Notes under the pieces: generated by a model
The model's input: only the letters and a program-made list of their open reading frames with translations
Told to the model about the DNA's origin: nothing
Databases searched by the model: none
Made by a program: the position numbers and the translations under genes
Shown: one piece after another, positions 29,717 to 38,963 of the stretch
How positions within the stretch are numbered: position 1 is the first letter of the stretch
Layout of the letters: each line of letters begins with the position of its first letter
Assembly (NCBI GenBank): GCA_014379345.1
Contig: JACMLY010000018.1
Location: 1-64,000 of the forward strand
Length of the DNA: 64,000 nt
Direction: 5' to 3'
From: Chitinophagaceae bacterium
Lineage (GTDB): Bacteria; Bacteroidota; Bacteroidia; Chitinophagales; Chitinophagaceae

Positions 29717-30859
29717 ATGAGACTTGGAACTAAATTAATACATGCTGGCATTGAACCTGATCCATCTACTGGTGCTATCATGACCCCGATATACCAAACT
29801 TCGACATATGTTCAATCGGCCCCTGGAAAAAATAAGGGATATGAATATGCCCGGTCTCAAAATCCTACACGCAAAGCACTTGAAGATGCACTTGCGATCA
29901 TTGAAAATGGAAAATATGGACTGGCATTCAGCAGTGGCGTTGCGGCTACTGATGCAGTTATTAAATTATTGAAACCAGGCGACGAGATCATTGCAGCAAA
30001 TGATATGTATGGCGGAACCTATCGATTATTCACTAAAGTATTTGAAAAATTCGGCCTGAAATTCCATTATGTCAATATGCAGGATGCGGAAAACCTTCGA
30101 CCATATATCAATGCAAATACGAAGCTGATCTGGACTGAAACACCTACCAATCCCCTTATGAATATTGTGGATATTGCGGCTGTATCTTCGATCGCTAAAC
30201 AGCATAACATTTTATTAGCCGTTGATAATACTTTCGCTTCCCCATATCTTCAAAATCCTCTTGACCTGGGTGCTGATATTGTAATGCACTCTTCCACTAA
30301 ATACCTGGGAGGCCATAGTGATGTGATCCAGGGAGCTTTGATGATGAATGATCCGTCATTAAGAGAACAGTTGTATTTTCTTCAGAAAAGTTGCGGCGCC
30401 GTTCCCGGCCCCATGGATTGCTTTTTAGTGCTCCGTGGATTGAAGACGCTGCATTTGAGAATGGAAAGACATTGCTCAAATGGTGAAACAATCGCCCATT
30501 TTTTGCTTAATCACTCCAAAGTACAGAAAGTTTACTGGTGCGGTTTTGAAGATCACCCCGGTTATGTAACCGCTAAAAAACAAATGCGGGGATTTGGAGG
30601 TATGTTAAGCTTCGCGTTGAAAGATGAAAGCATAGAAGCGACCAATAAGCTGCTATCGGGTACAAAGCTTTTTGCATTGGCGGAAAGCCTGGGAGGGGTA
30701 GAATCATTGATCAATCATCCCGCCACAATGACCCATGCATCCATCCCGAAAGAAGAACGAATTAAAAACGGTTTATCGGATTCGCTTATACGCTTAAGTG
30801 TAGGACTTGAAGATGTGGAAGACCTTGTGGATGATCTTAAGATGGCTTTAGAATCATGA
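29717..30859 (+). CDS. Trans-sulfuration family PLP enzyme (cystathionine gamma-synthase/lyase)
   Basis: TPIYQTSTYVQ, YEYARSQNPTRKALE, MHSSTKYLGGHSDVIQG; start trimmed to MRLGTKLIHAG. Confidence 0.9.
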   Translation: MRLGTKLIHAGIEPDPSTGAIMTPIYQTSTYVQSAPGKNKGYEYARSQNPTRKALEDALAIIENGKYGLAFSSGVAATDAVIKLLKPGDEIIAANDMYGGTYRLFTKVFEKFGLKFHYVNMQDAENLRPYINANTKLIWTETPTNPLMNIVDIAAVSSIAKQHNILLAVDNTFASPYLQNPLDLGADIVMHSSTKYLGGHSDVIQGALMMNDPSLREQLYFLQKSCGAVPGPMDCFLVLRGLKTLHLRMERHCSNGETIAHFLLNHSKVQKVYWCGFEDHPGYVTAKKQMRGFGGMLSFALKDESIEATNKLLSGTKLFALAESLGGVESLINHPATMTHASIPKEERIKNGLSDSLIRLSVGLEDVEDLVDDLKMALES

Positions 30860-31629
30860 AGCAACAAACATTAAAGGCATTTTTAGACAAAAAGGTTGAT
30901 GAATATAATCAACCTTTTTTCATCCAAAACGACCCGGTTTGTATTCCACACCTTTTCTCAAAAAGGCAAGACATTGAAATTGCCGGACTCTTCGCCGCTG
31001 TTTTTGCATGGGGGAACCGAACTACGATCATAAAAAAATCGAAAGAATTAATGCAGCTGCTGGACATGGCGCCCTATGAATTTTGCGTGCAGCATACTGA
31101 CAGTGATTTAAAGAGATTGATCAATTTTAAGCACAGAACATTTAAAGATACCGACCTGTTGTACTTCATAGAATTTTTCCGTTTTCATTACTCCGGGCAC
31201 AATTCCCTGGAAACAGGCTTTTCGAAATGGATGAATGCGGATGATTCAAGCATCGAAAATGCCCTGATGGGGTTCCGGGAATACTTTTTTTCACTGGAAC
31301 ATATTCCGGCACGAACAAAAAAGCATATATCATCACCCTTAAAAAATTCCACCTGCAAGCGTTTGAATATGTTTCTCAGGTGGATGGTCCGCAGGGATAC
31401 CAATGGGGTCGATTTTGGTATCTGGCAAAAAATTTCACCTTCGCAGCTTATTTGTCCTATTGATCTTCACGTAGCACGCGTTGCTAAACGATTTAATCTG
31501 TTGCAGCGAAAGCCTATTGACTGGCTGGCCGCGGTGGAACTCACAGAATATCTCCGTTCACTTGACAAAGAAGATCCGGTGAAATATGATTTTGCTTTAT
31601 TTGGATTGGGAGTGATGGAGAAATTTTGA
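30856..31629 (+). CDS. TIGR02757/DUF2400 family protein
   Basis: DIEIAGLFAAVFAWGNRTTIIKKSKELM, KNSTCKRLNMFLRWMVRRD, PLDLHV-like CPIDLHVARVAKR; ATGA overlap with previous gene. Confidence 0.8.
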   Translation: MKQQTLKAFLDKKVDEYNQPFFIQNDPVCIPHLFSKRQDIEIAGLFAAVFAWGNRTTIIKKSKELMQLLDMAPYEFCVQHTDSDLKRLINFKHRTFKDTDLLYFIEFFRFHYSGHNSLETGFSKWMNADDSSIENALMGFREYFFSLEHIPARTKKHISSPLKNSTCKRLNMFLRWMVRRDTNGVDFGIWQKISPSQLICPIDLHVARVAKRFNLLQRKPIDWLAAVELTEYLRSLDKEDPVKYDFALFGLGVMEKF

Positions 31630-31640
31630 ACCTTTGATAC

Positions 31641-31964
31641 GTGACCGATTTATCGAAAGTAATTGTTCAGAAATTGTTGGCAAGCGAGTTTGATCTTTCA
31701 TTGATCTTTGATGATCATGATTTCCAAAACCATCTTGCCGCCAAGATCAATGATCTTATTCAGAATGATTTTCCACGGCTGGTTCAGATCCTTTACAGGA
31801 TGGATATCAGCGAGGAAAAGCTAATGGAAATCTTGAATGAATTCCGGGATGCTGATACCGGGCTCATTATAGGCCGACTGCTGATTGAGCGGGAAGACCA
31901 AAAAATAATAAGCCGGAAACAACTCCGTAAAAATGATGATATTCCTGAAGATGAGAAATGGTAG
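31641..31964 (+). CDS. Hypothetical protein (GTG start)
   Basis: Open frame 16 nt after the DUF2400 gene. Confidence 0.55.
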   Translation: MTDLSKVIVQKLLASEFDLSLIFDDHDFQNHLAAKINDLIQNDFPRLVQILYRMDISEEKLMEILNEFRDADTGLIIGRLLIEREDQKIISRKQLRKNDDIPEDEKW

Positions 31965-32005
31965 TGCTGACAAAGAATTTGAATAATATTCCTTCCAGCG
32001 TTATT

Positions 32006-32665
32006 TTATTTGAACATTAATTCTCTTACTTTCTCTTTATCCTCTTTTTCTTTTTTCAGGTCGAACATAGTGCCGAATACACGATCCCAGAGAGTGGTGC
32101 TAACCCCATATCCTTTTCCTTCATTCTTGTAGTGATGCAGATGGTGGTTGCGCCAGAGTGGTTTCATCCATTTAAAAGGAGGATTCCAGGCGTGAATAGC
32201 ATAATGCATGGTACCGTACATCAGATAACCTAAAATAAAACCGGGGAAGAACATGAAAACAAACTTTCCCATTAGAAAATAAAACAAAGAAAAAAGAATG
32301 GAAGCTGTGATCAGGCTAGGCACAGGAGGCATGAACAATCTTTCTTTATCACGTGGGAAATGATGATGATTTCCATGCATTACATAGATAATGCGCTGCG
32401 CTTTTTCGCTCTCGCCAATCATATGAAATAGAAAACGGTGAAGTATGTATTCAATGAGCGTCCAGCAAAACATGCCGATCACAAATAACATCGAAATTTG
32501 CCAGATCGGGAACTCCAGCCGGAAGTAGGAGTAAACAGGTAGTCCTGCAAATACCGGCATATAGATCCCCCAGATAACTAGCGGATGAGTTTTGGTAAGC
32601 ATCTCCAGGTAACTGTTGCGGAACAACAGTGCCTGACCTTTGTTATGAATTTTTTCAAATTTCAT
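32006..32665 (-). CDS. Sterol desaturase/fatty acid hydroxylase family protein
   Basis: His clusters HRFLFH, HGNHHHFPRD, HYAIH, HHLHHYKN in a TM protein. Confidence 0.88.
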   Translation of the reverse strand: MKFEKIHNKGQALLFRNSYLEMLTKTHPLVIWGIYMPVFAGLPVYSYFRLEFPIWQISMLFVIGMFCWTLIEYILHRFLFHMIGESEKAQRIIYVMHGNHHHFPRDKERLFMPPVPSLITASILFSLFYFLMGKFVFMFFPGFILGYLMYGTMHYAIHAWNPPFKWMKPLWRNHHLHHYKNEGKGYGVSTTLWDRVFGTMFDLKKEKEDKEKVRELMFK

Positions 32666-32977
32666 ATATCGAAAATACGAAGTGATCTTGAAAAAAAATA
32701 ACAAGTATTATCCACGGTTATTTTTTTTAGCAATATGCATAAGAGTTATTTAACAGTGGTATAACTTTTTAAAAAATAAAATCCCTGTTTTAAATGCTTA
32801 TTGGCTGCATGCAGGATGCCTTTTAAAATAATGGTGAAAGAAAATAAAAACCGTGCCGGAATTTTAGCAGTCTGCCTGTTCGTATACAAATATAAACCTT
32901 CCTGCTTTAATCATACCTATCAGACAATTATTCCCTTTAATTTTGACGCACTTCATCATTAAGAAAAAACTTTTTAC

Positions 32978-33982
32978 ATGAAACTGGTAACCTATCTCAA
33001 AGACGGGCACGAACAACTTGCTGCTTATATCGACGGGTATTTATTTGACATGGAATTGCTTCATCCAGATCTGCCAAATACAATGAGCATGTTCCTGAAC
33101 TATTGGGAAGATGCATTGCCGATGGCAAAGGGGGGCGAGATCATGGTACAGGAAGGTAAAATAGCAAGAAGTAAAGGCATTCTGTATGATCACGAACATA
33201 TATTGGCCCCGGTACCATTTCCGGCATCATGCCGTGATGGGTATGCTTTTCGCCAGCATGTTGCGGCAGCGCGCAGAAACCGGCAGGTTGAGATGATTCC
33301 GGAATTTGATCAGTACCCGATATTTTATTATACCAACCATCACAGCATTCAGGGTCCCGGCGATGTTTTCTGTATGCCTGATCATTTCGAAAAATTGGAT
33401 TTTGAATTGGAATGCGCCGTAATCATATCTAAGCAGGGAAGGAATATTCGCGCTGAACAGGCCGATCAGTATATTGGCGGTCTAATGATCATGAATGATC
33501 TCAGCGCAAGAAGATTGCAGATGGAGGAAATGTTATTAAATCTCGGGCCGGCTAAAGGAAAGGATTTTTCAACTCCTATCGGTCCATGGCTGGTAACACT
33601 TGATGAACTGGAAGAAATGGAAATACCCCCGAAGGAAGGCCATGTTGGAAAAAGTTGGAACCTGCGCATGCAATGCTGGGTGAATAAAATACAGGTCAGT
33701 GACGGAAATGTGGGCGATATGGACTGGACTTTTGCCGAGATCATCGAAAGAGCTTCTTATGGTACGGATCTCCATCCGGGCGATATCATTGGCAGCGGAA
33801 CAGTTGGCACTGGTTGCTTTTTAGAATTAAATGGCACGGGCAGGCTGAATGATCCTTCATATCAGGAACAATGGTTGCAGGAAGGTGATGTTGTTGAGAT
33901 GGCAATTGATAAATTAGGGTGGCTTTCGAATACGATCATGAAGGAAAACGATAATTTTTCACTGCTTGCAAAAAAGAAATAA
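32978..33982 (+). CDS. Fumarylacetoacetate hydrolase family protein
   Basis: LDFELECAVIISKQGRNI, GLMIMNDLSARR, GDIIGSGTVGTGC. Confidence 0.9.
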   Translation: MKLVTYLKDGHEQLAAYIDGYLFDMELLHPDLPNTMSMFLNYWEDALPMAKGGEIMVQEGKIARSKGILYDHEHILAPVPFPASCRDGYAFRQHVAAARRNRQVEMIPEFDQYPIFYYTNHHSIQGPGDVFCMPDHFEKLDFELECAVIISKQGRNIRAEQADQYIGGLMIMNDLSARRLQMEEMLLNLGPAKGKDFSTPIGPWLVTLDELEEMEIPPKEGHVGKSWNLRMQCWVNKIQVSDGNVGDMDWTFAEIIERASYGTDLHPGDIIGSGTVGTGCFLELNGTGRLNDPSYQEQWLQEGDVVEMAIDKLGWLSNTIMKENDNFSLLAKKK

Positions 33983-34222
33983 ATCGATTAGACCTGTAGT
34001 TTGCCCAGAGAAATCTTAGAAAACCGAAACAGAAAATATGTATCTCCTATCCCTCTCCGTCACAAATATGAAGCGTTAGATTATTGAAAGGAGGGTGATC
34101 TGCCTTAACAAATCATAAGTTTTAACGATTATAGATCATCGTACACTTTATTTTTGCCCGATCAAGGTTGGGTTGCAGTAAAATTGTAACCTTTACGTAT
34201 TATTCATTTTAAAGATTATTTT

Positions 34223-35089
34223 ATGCACATCAGACCAATTGTACTGGTAGTATTCAGTTCAGTTTTCCTATTTTCCTGCGTAAGCAATAAAAAATACAAA
34301 GCAGAGCAGGCAAGGTATTTAGCGCTCAACAGCACCTATACACAATTGCAGGCCAGCCTGAAAAATTGTGAAACTGAAAAAGCCGAAACCAACCGTCAGA
34401 AGGAATTGCTACAAACCGAGGTGGATAATCTTAACAAGCAAGTCGCTTTTCTTAAAGAGCACAACACACAAACGCTTAAACAATTGCAGGACCTTTCTGT
34501 GATTACCGGATCCCAGGCAGAAAGTATCAAAAAATCCCTCGAAAACATTGGAGCAAAGGATATCTATATTCAGGATCTTCAGGCATCAATGGCCCGCAAA
34601 GATTCGCTGAACATGGCACTCGTAATGAATCTGAAAGGAGCTATCGGTAACCTGGATGATAAGGACATCAACATTAAAGTAGAAAAAGGCGTTGTGTTTA
34701 TAGATATATCCGACAAATTATTATTCAAAAGCGGCAGCTATGATATAACTCCCGGTGCCAATACAGTACTTGGAAAAGTAGCACTTGTATTAAAAAATCA
34801 ACCAGATATAGAGTTTATGGTAGAAGGTCATACTGATAACGTAGCCTTTAAAAAGGGAGTGTTGTATGATAATTGGGACTTGAGTGTTAAACGGGCGACT
34901 GCTGTTGTAAGAGTACTGCAAAACCAGTATGGTTTAGACCCTGCTCATATTGCAGCCGCGGGTCGTGCTGAATATAAGCCTTTAACAACGAATGATACGG
35001 AAGACGGCCGGGCCATTAACCGTCGTACAAGGATCGTGATCCTTCCACAATTGGATCAATTCTTCAAATTACTTGAAACAAAGAAATAG
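34223..35089 (+). CDS. OmpA family lipoprotein
   Basis: Lipobox FSC, coiled-coil region, OmpA C-domain (VEGHTDNVAFKKG...NWDLSVKRATAVVRVLQ..GRAEYKPL). Confidence 0.9.
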   Translation: MHIRPIVLVVFSSVFLFSCVSNKKYKAEQARYLALNSTYTQLQASLKNCETEKAETNRQKELLQTEVDNLNKQVAFLKEHNTQTLKQLQDLSVITGSQAESIKKSLENIGAKDIYIQDLQASMARKDSLNMALVMNLKGAIGNLDDKDINIKVEKGVVFIDISDKLLFKSGSYDITPGANTVLGKVALVLKNQPDIEFMVEGHTDNVAFKKGVLYDNWDLSVKRATAVVRVLQNQYGLDPAHIAAAGRAEYKPLTTNDTEDGRAINRRTRIVILPQLDQFFKLLETKK

Positions 35090-35165
35090 GCTTACAGGCC
35101 TTGATATTGAATTAGGGTCAGTAGCTTTTATTCCTCTGCATGGTTTTGAGCTGCATTGGCCTCCC

Positions 35166-35224
35166 TTAGCGCCTTCGTGTCTTCGTGGCCAGAAAGTTGC
35201 CACGAAGACACAAAGGCACTAAGA
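35166..35224. repeat. Inverted repeat CTTAGCGCCTTCGTGTCTTCGTGGC ... GCCACGAAGACACAAAGGCACTAAG
   Basis: ~25 bp near-perfect arms between ompA-like and asparaginase-domain genes. Confidence 0.9.
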
Positions 35225-35246
35225 AATTATTTGATATAGCAAATCA

Positions 35247-35741
35247 TTGATGATGAGTATTCGCATCTTTATTACCGGCGGAACATTTGATAAGGAATAT
35301 AACGAATTGAATGGCCAGCTTTATTTTAAGGACACGCACCTCCACGATCTGTTGGAAATGGGCCGTAATAAAGTTCCGGTTGAAATAAGGACCCTGATGA
35401 TGATCGATAGCCTGGAAATGACGACCGAAGACCGGGAACTGATCGTTCATCAATGCCGGCAATGCGATGAGGACCGTATTGTTATCACTCACGGTACCGA
35501 TACCATGGCCGAAACGGGAAAAGTCCTCGCGGAAAAGATCAACAATAAAACAATTGTTCTTACAGGAGCCATGATACCTATTAAATTCGGCAGCTCCGAT
35601 GGATTATTTAACCTGGGAAGTGCGCTTGCCTTTGCGCAGTCACTGCCAGCAGGAGTGTATGTAGTCATGAACGGCCGTTGCTTCCATTGGGATAATGTAC
35701 AAAAGAACAAGCTCACAGGCATTTTTGAAGAAATTCAGTAA
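35247..35741 (+). CDS. Asparaginase N-domain-only protein (~164 aa)
   Basis: IFITGGTFDKEY, ITHGTDTMAETG, VLTGAMIPIKFGSSDG motifs; lacks the C-terminal domain. Confidence 0.82.
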   Translation: MMMSIRIFITGGTFDKEYNELNGQLYFKDTHLHDLLEMGRNKVPVEIRTLMMIDSLEMTTEDRELIVHQCRQCDEDRIVITHGTDTMAETGKVLAEKINNKTIVLTGAMIPIKFGSSDGLFNLGSALAFAQSLPAGVYVVMNGRCFHWDNVQKNKLTGIFEEIQ

Positions 35742-35751
35742 TAGGTCATGG

Positions 35752-36174
35752 TTATAGACCCGATAATATCCTGTACGCTTTTAAATACTTATTTAGCCTT
35801 TCTATATCCTTTTCCTTCACCTCTGTCATCCTTCTCAGATCCATATTATCGGTAAGGTCGTACAATTTTACCTTTACGGCGAGGGGATTGGTTTTTGTTC
35901 TTTCGATAAAATCATCATAATCCTCCTTATCGCTGGTCTTACTAAGGCAGCGGATAGCTTCTACAATAGATTTTGAAAAACCTTCCTGCTCCAACTGCTC
36001 AAAAGTCCAGTCTGTATCTTCCACTACATCATGCAAGACGCCTACTATCCTTTCATCATCAGTGTTGCCCGCATTCATGACCCGGGTAACATGACCCAGG
36101 TATGGAGCACCATATTTATCCTTTTGGTCTTTGTGAGCTTCGAATGCAATTCGCATGGCTTTTTCGAGATTCAT
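35752..36174 (-). CDS. HD/RelA-SpoT-like phosphohydrolase domain protein
   Basis: APYLGHVTRVMNAG, VGVLHDVVEDTDWT, VKLYDLTDNMDL; start trimmed to MNLEKAM. Confidence 0.82.
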   Translation of the reverse strand: MNLEKAMRIAFEAHKDQKDKYGAPYLGHVTRVMNAGNTDDERIVGVLHDVVEDTDWTFEQLEQEGFSKSIVEAIRCLSKTSDKEDYDDFIERTKTNPLAVKVKLYDLTDNMDLRRMTEVKEKDIERLNKYLKAYRILSGL

Positions 36175-36306
36175 TTTTTTACCAAGGTATGCCATACCTG
36201 GAAGATGCTTTTGATTATCGTAATGTTGAAGATATGGCATACCCTGATCTTCAGGTAATCCCAAACCAATGCCCGGTGACAACTCCACCATACCGCTTCG
36301 GAACCC

Positions 36307-36490
36307 CTAAATGCCCGCGGTTGCCAGATTCTCCTTATTAAAATGAGGATAGCCCTTTGATCCGGGAGAAATTGCGAATATCAGCCACAATAAAAATGGT
36401 AAAAGATCTGAGAAGAGGCACAAATTCATCGGGTGGATGGGTAGAATGTCCTATTGTAAATATTAATTTTTGAGTTTTATCCTCTTTCAT
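36307..36490 (-). pseudogene. DUF488-like protein, frameshifted and truncated
   Basis: MKEDKTQKLIFTIGHSTHPPDEFVPLLRSFTIFIVADIRNFSRIKG in one frame, then GYPHFNKENLATAGI* in the next; compare DUF488 TIGHS...EEF..LL...DVR..P.S...P.FN. Confidence 0.75.
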
Positions 36491-36630
36491 AGCTTTTTTT
36501 ATTACCAACTCCGGGCCGATTGGCAGGTGAATCCGGTATAAAACAATTATTTGTCCTGGCCGAAGACATTTCCGGGATTTGGCAAGAAAAAAGACGAACT
36601 TTACGTCTCACTAAAATAAGTAAAAGCAAT

Positions 36631-37086
36631 ATGGCGAAATCGCAGGAAACTTTTGGTAAAAAGGAAAAGCAAAAGAAAAAATTAAAACAGCGACAGGACA
36701 AGGCCGAAAAAATGGAAGAGCGGAAAGCAAACGCTAAAAAGGGCAAGTCGCTTGATGAAATGATGGCGTATCTGGATGAAAATGGAAATCTCTCCTCCAC
36801 TCCACCTGATCCAAAGAAAAAGAAAGTTTTCAGACAGGAAGATATGGAGATTGGTGTACCTAAGCATGTGCCCGGTGAAGAAGGGGATAGTATAAGAACC
36901 GGTGTGGTTACTTTTTTTAACGATACCAAGGGTTTTGGGTTTATAAAAGATATTGTGACACAGGAAAGTGTTTTTATCCATGTTAATCAATTATCGGAAC
37001 CTATCAGAGAACACGACAAAGTGACCTTTGAAGTAGAAATGGGCCCCCGAGGCGCCAGTGCTGCCAATGTGAAAAAAATCATTTAA
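36631..37086 (+). CDS. Cold-shock domain protein with K/R-rich N-terminal extension
   Basis: GVVTFFNDTKGFGFIKD...VFIHVNQL CSD motifs. Confidence 0.88.
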   Translation: MAKSQETFGKKEKQKKKLKQRQDKAEKMEERKANAKKGKSLDEMMAYLDENGNLSSTPPDPKKKKVFRQEDMEIGVPKHVPGEEGDSIRTGVVTFFNDTKGFGFIKDIVTQESVFIHVNQLSEPIREHDKVTFEVEMGPRGASAANVKKII

Positions 37087-37193
37087 TATGTTCACAGGAA
37101 TTAATCAGCAGCCGGTCTTAGTATAGATTTGTTCGGAAAATGGTTGGATTATCTAATTTAGAATAGTATTTTACAAATACTAAATCCTTCCAT

Positions 37194-37610
37194 ATGAAAA
37201 ATACAATTCCGCAAAAACTTGCGTTATACCTGTACAATAACTTTCTCGGTAATTTTCTTGGTTTCATCATCGGAATGGCATCCGTGAAGCTTGTATCACA
37301 TTTCTTTGCCACAAAAAGCATCAAAAATCTTTGGGGTTTAACAGCCACGAAAACATTGGTTAGTAAACAAACATTCAATATTTTAGAATGGACCGTGTCC
37401 ATTCTCATCGGCTTCCTGGTTTTTGAGATCATTTCAAAAGGAATAAAGAAAAAAATGGATGAGATGATGCCTTCCTGGAAGCGAATGGTGAAAATGTTGG
37501 TTGATAAAATGTTTTTGTTGAATCATTCTGCAAAAGCTACTATTTACGCCGAAAAAGATGCAGCAACATCCCAAACCCGTTCAAACAAAATTTACCGTGA
37601 CGTGCAATAG
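37194..37610 (+). CDS. Hypothetical membrane protein
   Basis: ORF with two predicted TM segments. Confidence 0.5.
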   Translation: MKNTIPQKLALYLYNNFLGNFLGFIIGMASVKLVSHFFATKSIKNLWGLTATKTLVSKQTFNILEWTVSILIGFLVFEIISKGIKKKMDEMMPSWKRMVKMLVDKMFLLNHSAKATIYAEKDAATSQTRSNKIYRDVQ

Positions 37611-37726
37611 CCACTGTCACAAGTCTTTTCTTCTTCAATAATTATCCTGTCATGCAGCAGTAGTTATAAAACAAAGAAGTCGCCAACGGCAGACTTCTTA
37701 CATTTGTTTTGTTACTACTTCTGTAT

Positions 37727-38152
37727 ATGGATAATAAAAAGAAAGGAATAGATATCATCAACGAGATTCTGGAAGATTGTATTATGGCGTATCCCGTATC
37801 TTCCTTCATCATCAGTTTATACAAACAATATGGCACACGGGGAAGCCTCAGTAAAAAACAACTACAGGGTTTGCATGGAAAGGCTTCAAAAATAGAGGGA
37901 ATCTCTCCGGGAAAACTGTGTACCCTGGAGGCGATCATTAAGAAAATGCCGACACGATATAAATCTGAAGCTCCTGCTCCAAAACCACTCTATGAAAAAG
38001 ATGAGACTACCGGAAGAATGCTCAGTGAAATCCTTGAAAAATATCCGCACCATAAACATGTTCTGTTTCTGAAAGCTAAATATGACAACAATGAATTGCT
38101 ATCTCCCGCAGAAATCACCGATTTAAAAAGGATAAGGCAATTGCTGAAGTAA
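37727..38152 (+). CDS. Hypothetical protein
   Basis: ORF from MDNKKKGIDIINEILEDC. Confidence 0.5.
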   Translation: MDNKKKGIDIINEILEDCIMAYPVSSFIISLYKQYGTRGSLSKKQLQGLHGKASKIEGISPGKLCTLEAIIKKMPTRYKSEAPAPKPLYEKDETTGRMLSEILEKYPHHKHVLFLKAKYDNNELLSPAEITDLKRIRQLLK

Positions 38153-38222
38153 GTCCGGTCGATCAAGAATAAATAAAATTTTCTGCTTTCAGTCATCTCA
38201 ATGAACTTACTACCACCTCCAA

Positions 38223-38248
38223 TAAAAAAGCCGCCACATAGGCGACTT
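38223..38248 (-). terminator. Intrinsic terminator of the micro-ORF array
   Basis: Minus strand GTCGCC-tatgt-GGCGGC-TTTTTT. Confidence 0.85.
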
Positions 38249-38272
38249 TACTTACTCATGGGCTTTAATTTC

Positions 38273-38353
38273 TTAAGCAGCATTTACTGTTGCTTTAAGC
38301 CACCGCACCAGTGCAGGGAGCGGAACTACTATATGGTTATTTCTACTTTTCAT
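38273..38353 (-). CDS. Micro-ORF C, 26 aa (33 aa from in-frame ATG at 38374)
   Basis: MKSRNNHIVVPLPALVRWLKATVNAA*, with ATTAAACCAAAAAAT before the ATG, similar to the other array members. Confidence 0.5.
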   Translation of the reverse strand: MKSRNNHIVVPLPALVRWLKATVNAA

Positions 38354-38401
38354 ATTTTTTGGTTTAATGGTCATGGTTGAATAGCGCCATAATCAGGCAG
38401 C

Positions 38402-38473
38402 TTACTTCTGTTGTTTCTTTCCGTGTGACATCGCAGCGAGGCGAATCAGCGTGGTAATGTATTTTCCTTTCAT
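38402..38473 (-). CDS. Micro-ORF A, 23 aa
   Basis: MKGKYITTLIRLAAMSHGKKQQK*; paralogue of micro-ORF B with synonymous divergence. Confidence 0.7.
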   Translation of the reverse strand: MKGKYITTLIRLAAMSHGKKQQK

Positions 38474-38523
38474 AACTAATGGTTTAAAAATTTTAGATAA
38501 CTATTTGTTTATTGTGCCCCTTC

Positions 38524-38604
38524 TTAAGAAGCTTTCTTAGACTGTTTCTTTGTATGAGACAGTGCAGCAATACGTACCATTGTGGTAATATATTTCCCTT
38601 TCAT
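38524..38604 (-). CDS. Micro-ORF B, 26 aa
   Basis: MKGKYITTMVRIAALSHTKKQSKKAS*; paralogue of micro-ORF A. Confidence 0.7.
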   Translation of the reverse strand: MKGKYITTMVRIAALSHTKKQSKKAS

Positions 38605-38843
38605 AACTTTTGTTTTAAAGTTTGATAAAATGTTTTTTCCCCCCCAAATTTTTCAGACAGTCAATCGCAATTGCAGATAATGAATCAGACCTTTGCAGAG
38701 GTTACAGGTATGATAGGTTTTCTCTATCTCCTTCCTGTATTTTTTGCCTATCGTGCACTAATAATTAAACAGGCAATGATTGAAGCTTTCAGGATCATTC
38801 TTGTGAGGTTTCTTGTTCCCTCATTGTTAACCTGATCCGGACA

Positions 38844-38874
38844 CAAATGTAAATCGCGTTTCTTTGTGTTTCAA
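38844..38874 (-). promoter_or_regulatory. Bacteroidota-type promoter TTG-N20-TACATTTG for the micro-ORF array
   Basis: Minus strand TTG aaacacaaagaaacgcgatt TACATTTG. Confidence 0.65.
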
Positions 38875-38963
38875 GTCATGTTCAAAGATGTTTCATTATG
38901 GCTAAGAGTAGCCCAATCGGCTGAAACCGTTGTTGGGACAGCATTCAACGCATTTCTTTTATA

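Noticed and set aside
32831-32962. 43-codon ORF upstream of the FAH-family gene
   Set aside because: No signal, motif or repeat support; likely leader sequence
34030-34070. tRNA 3'-end-like string TATCTCCTATCCCTCTCCGTCA
   Set aside because: No T-arm, anticodon arm or matching 5' acceptor strand could be found
36175-36291. N-terminal extension MVELSPGIGLGLPEDQGMPYLQHYDNQKHLPGMAYLGKK of the HD protein
   Set aside because: Built from palindromic leader DNA (GGTATGCCATA...TATGGCATACC) between the DUF488 remnant and the conserved MNLEKAM start; probably 5' UTR
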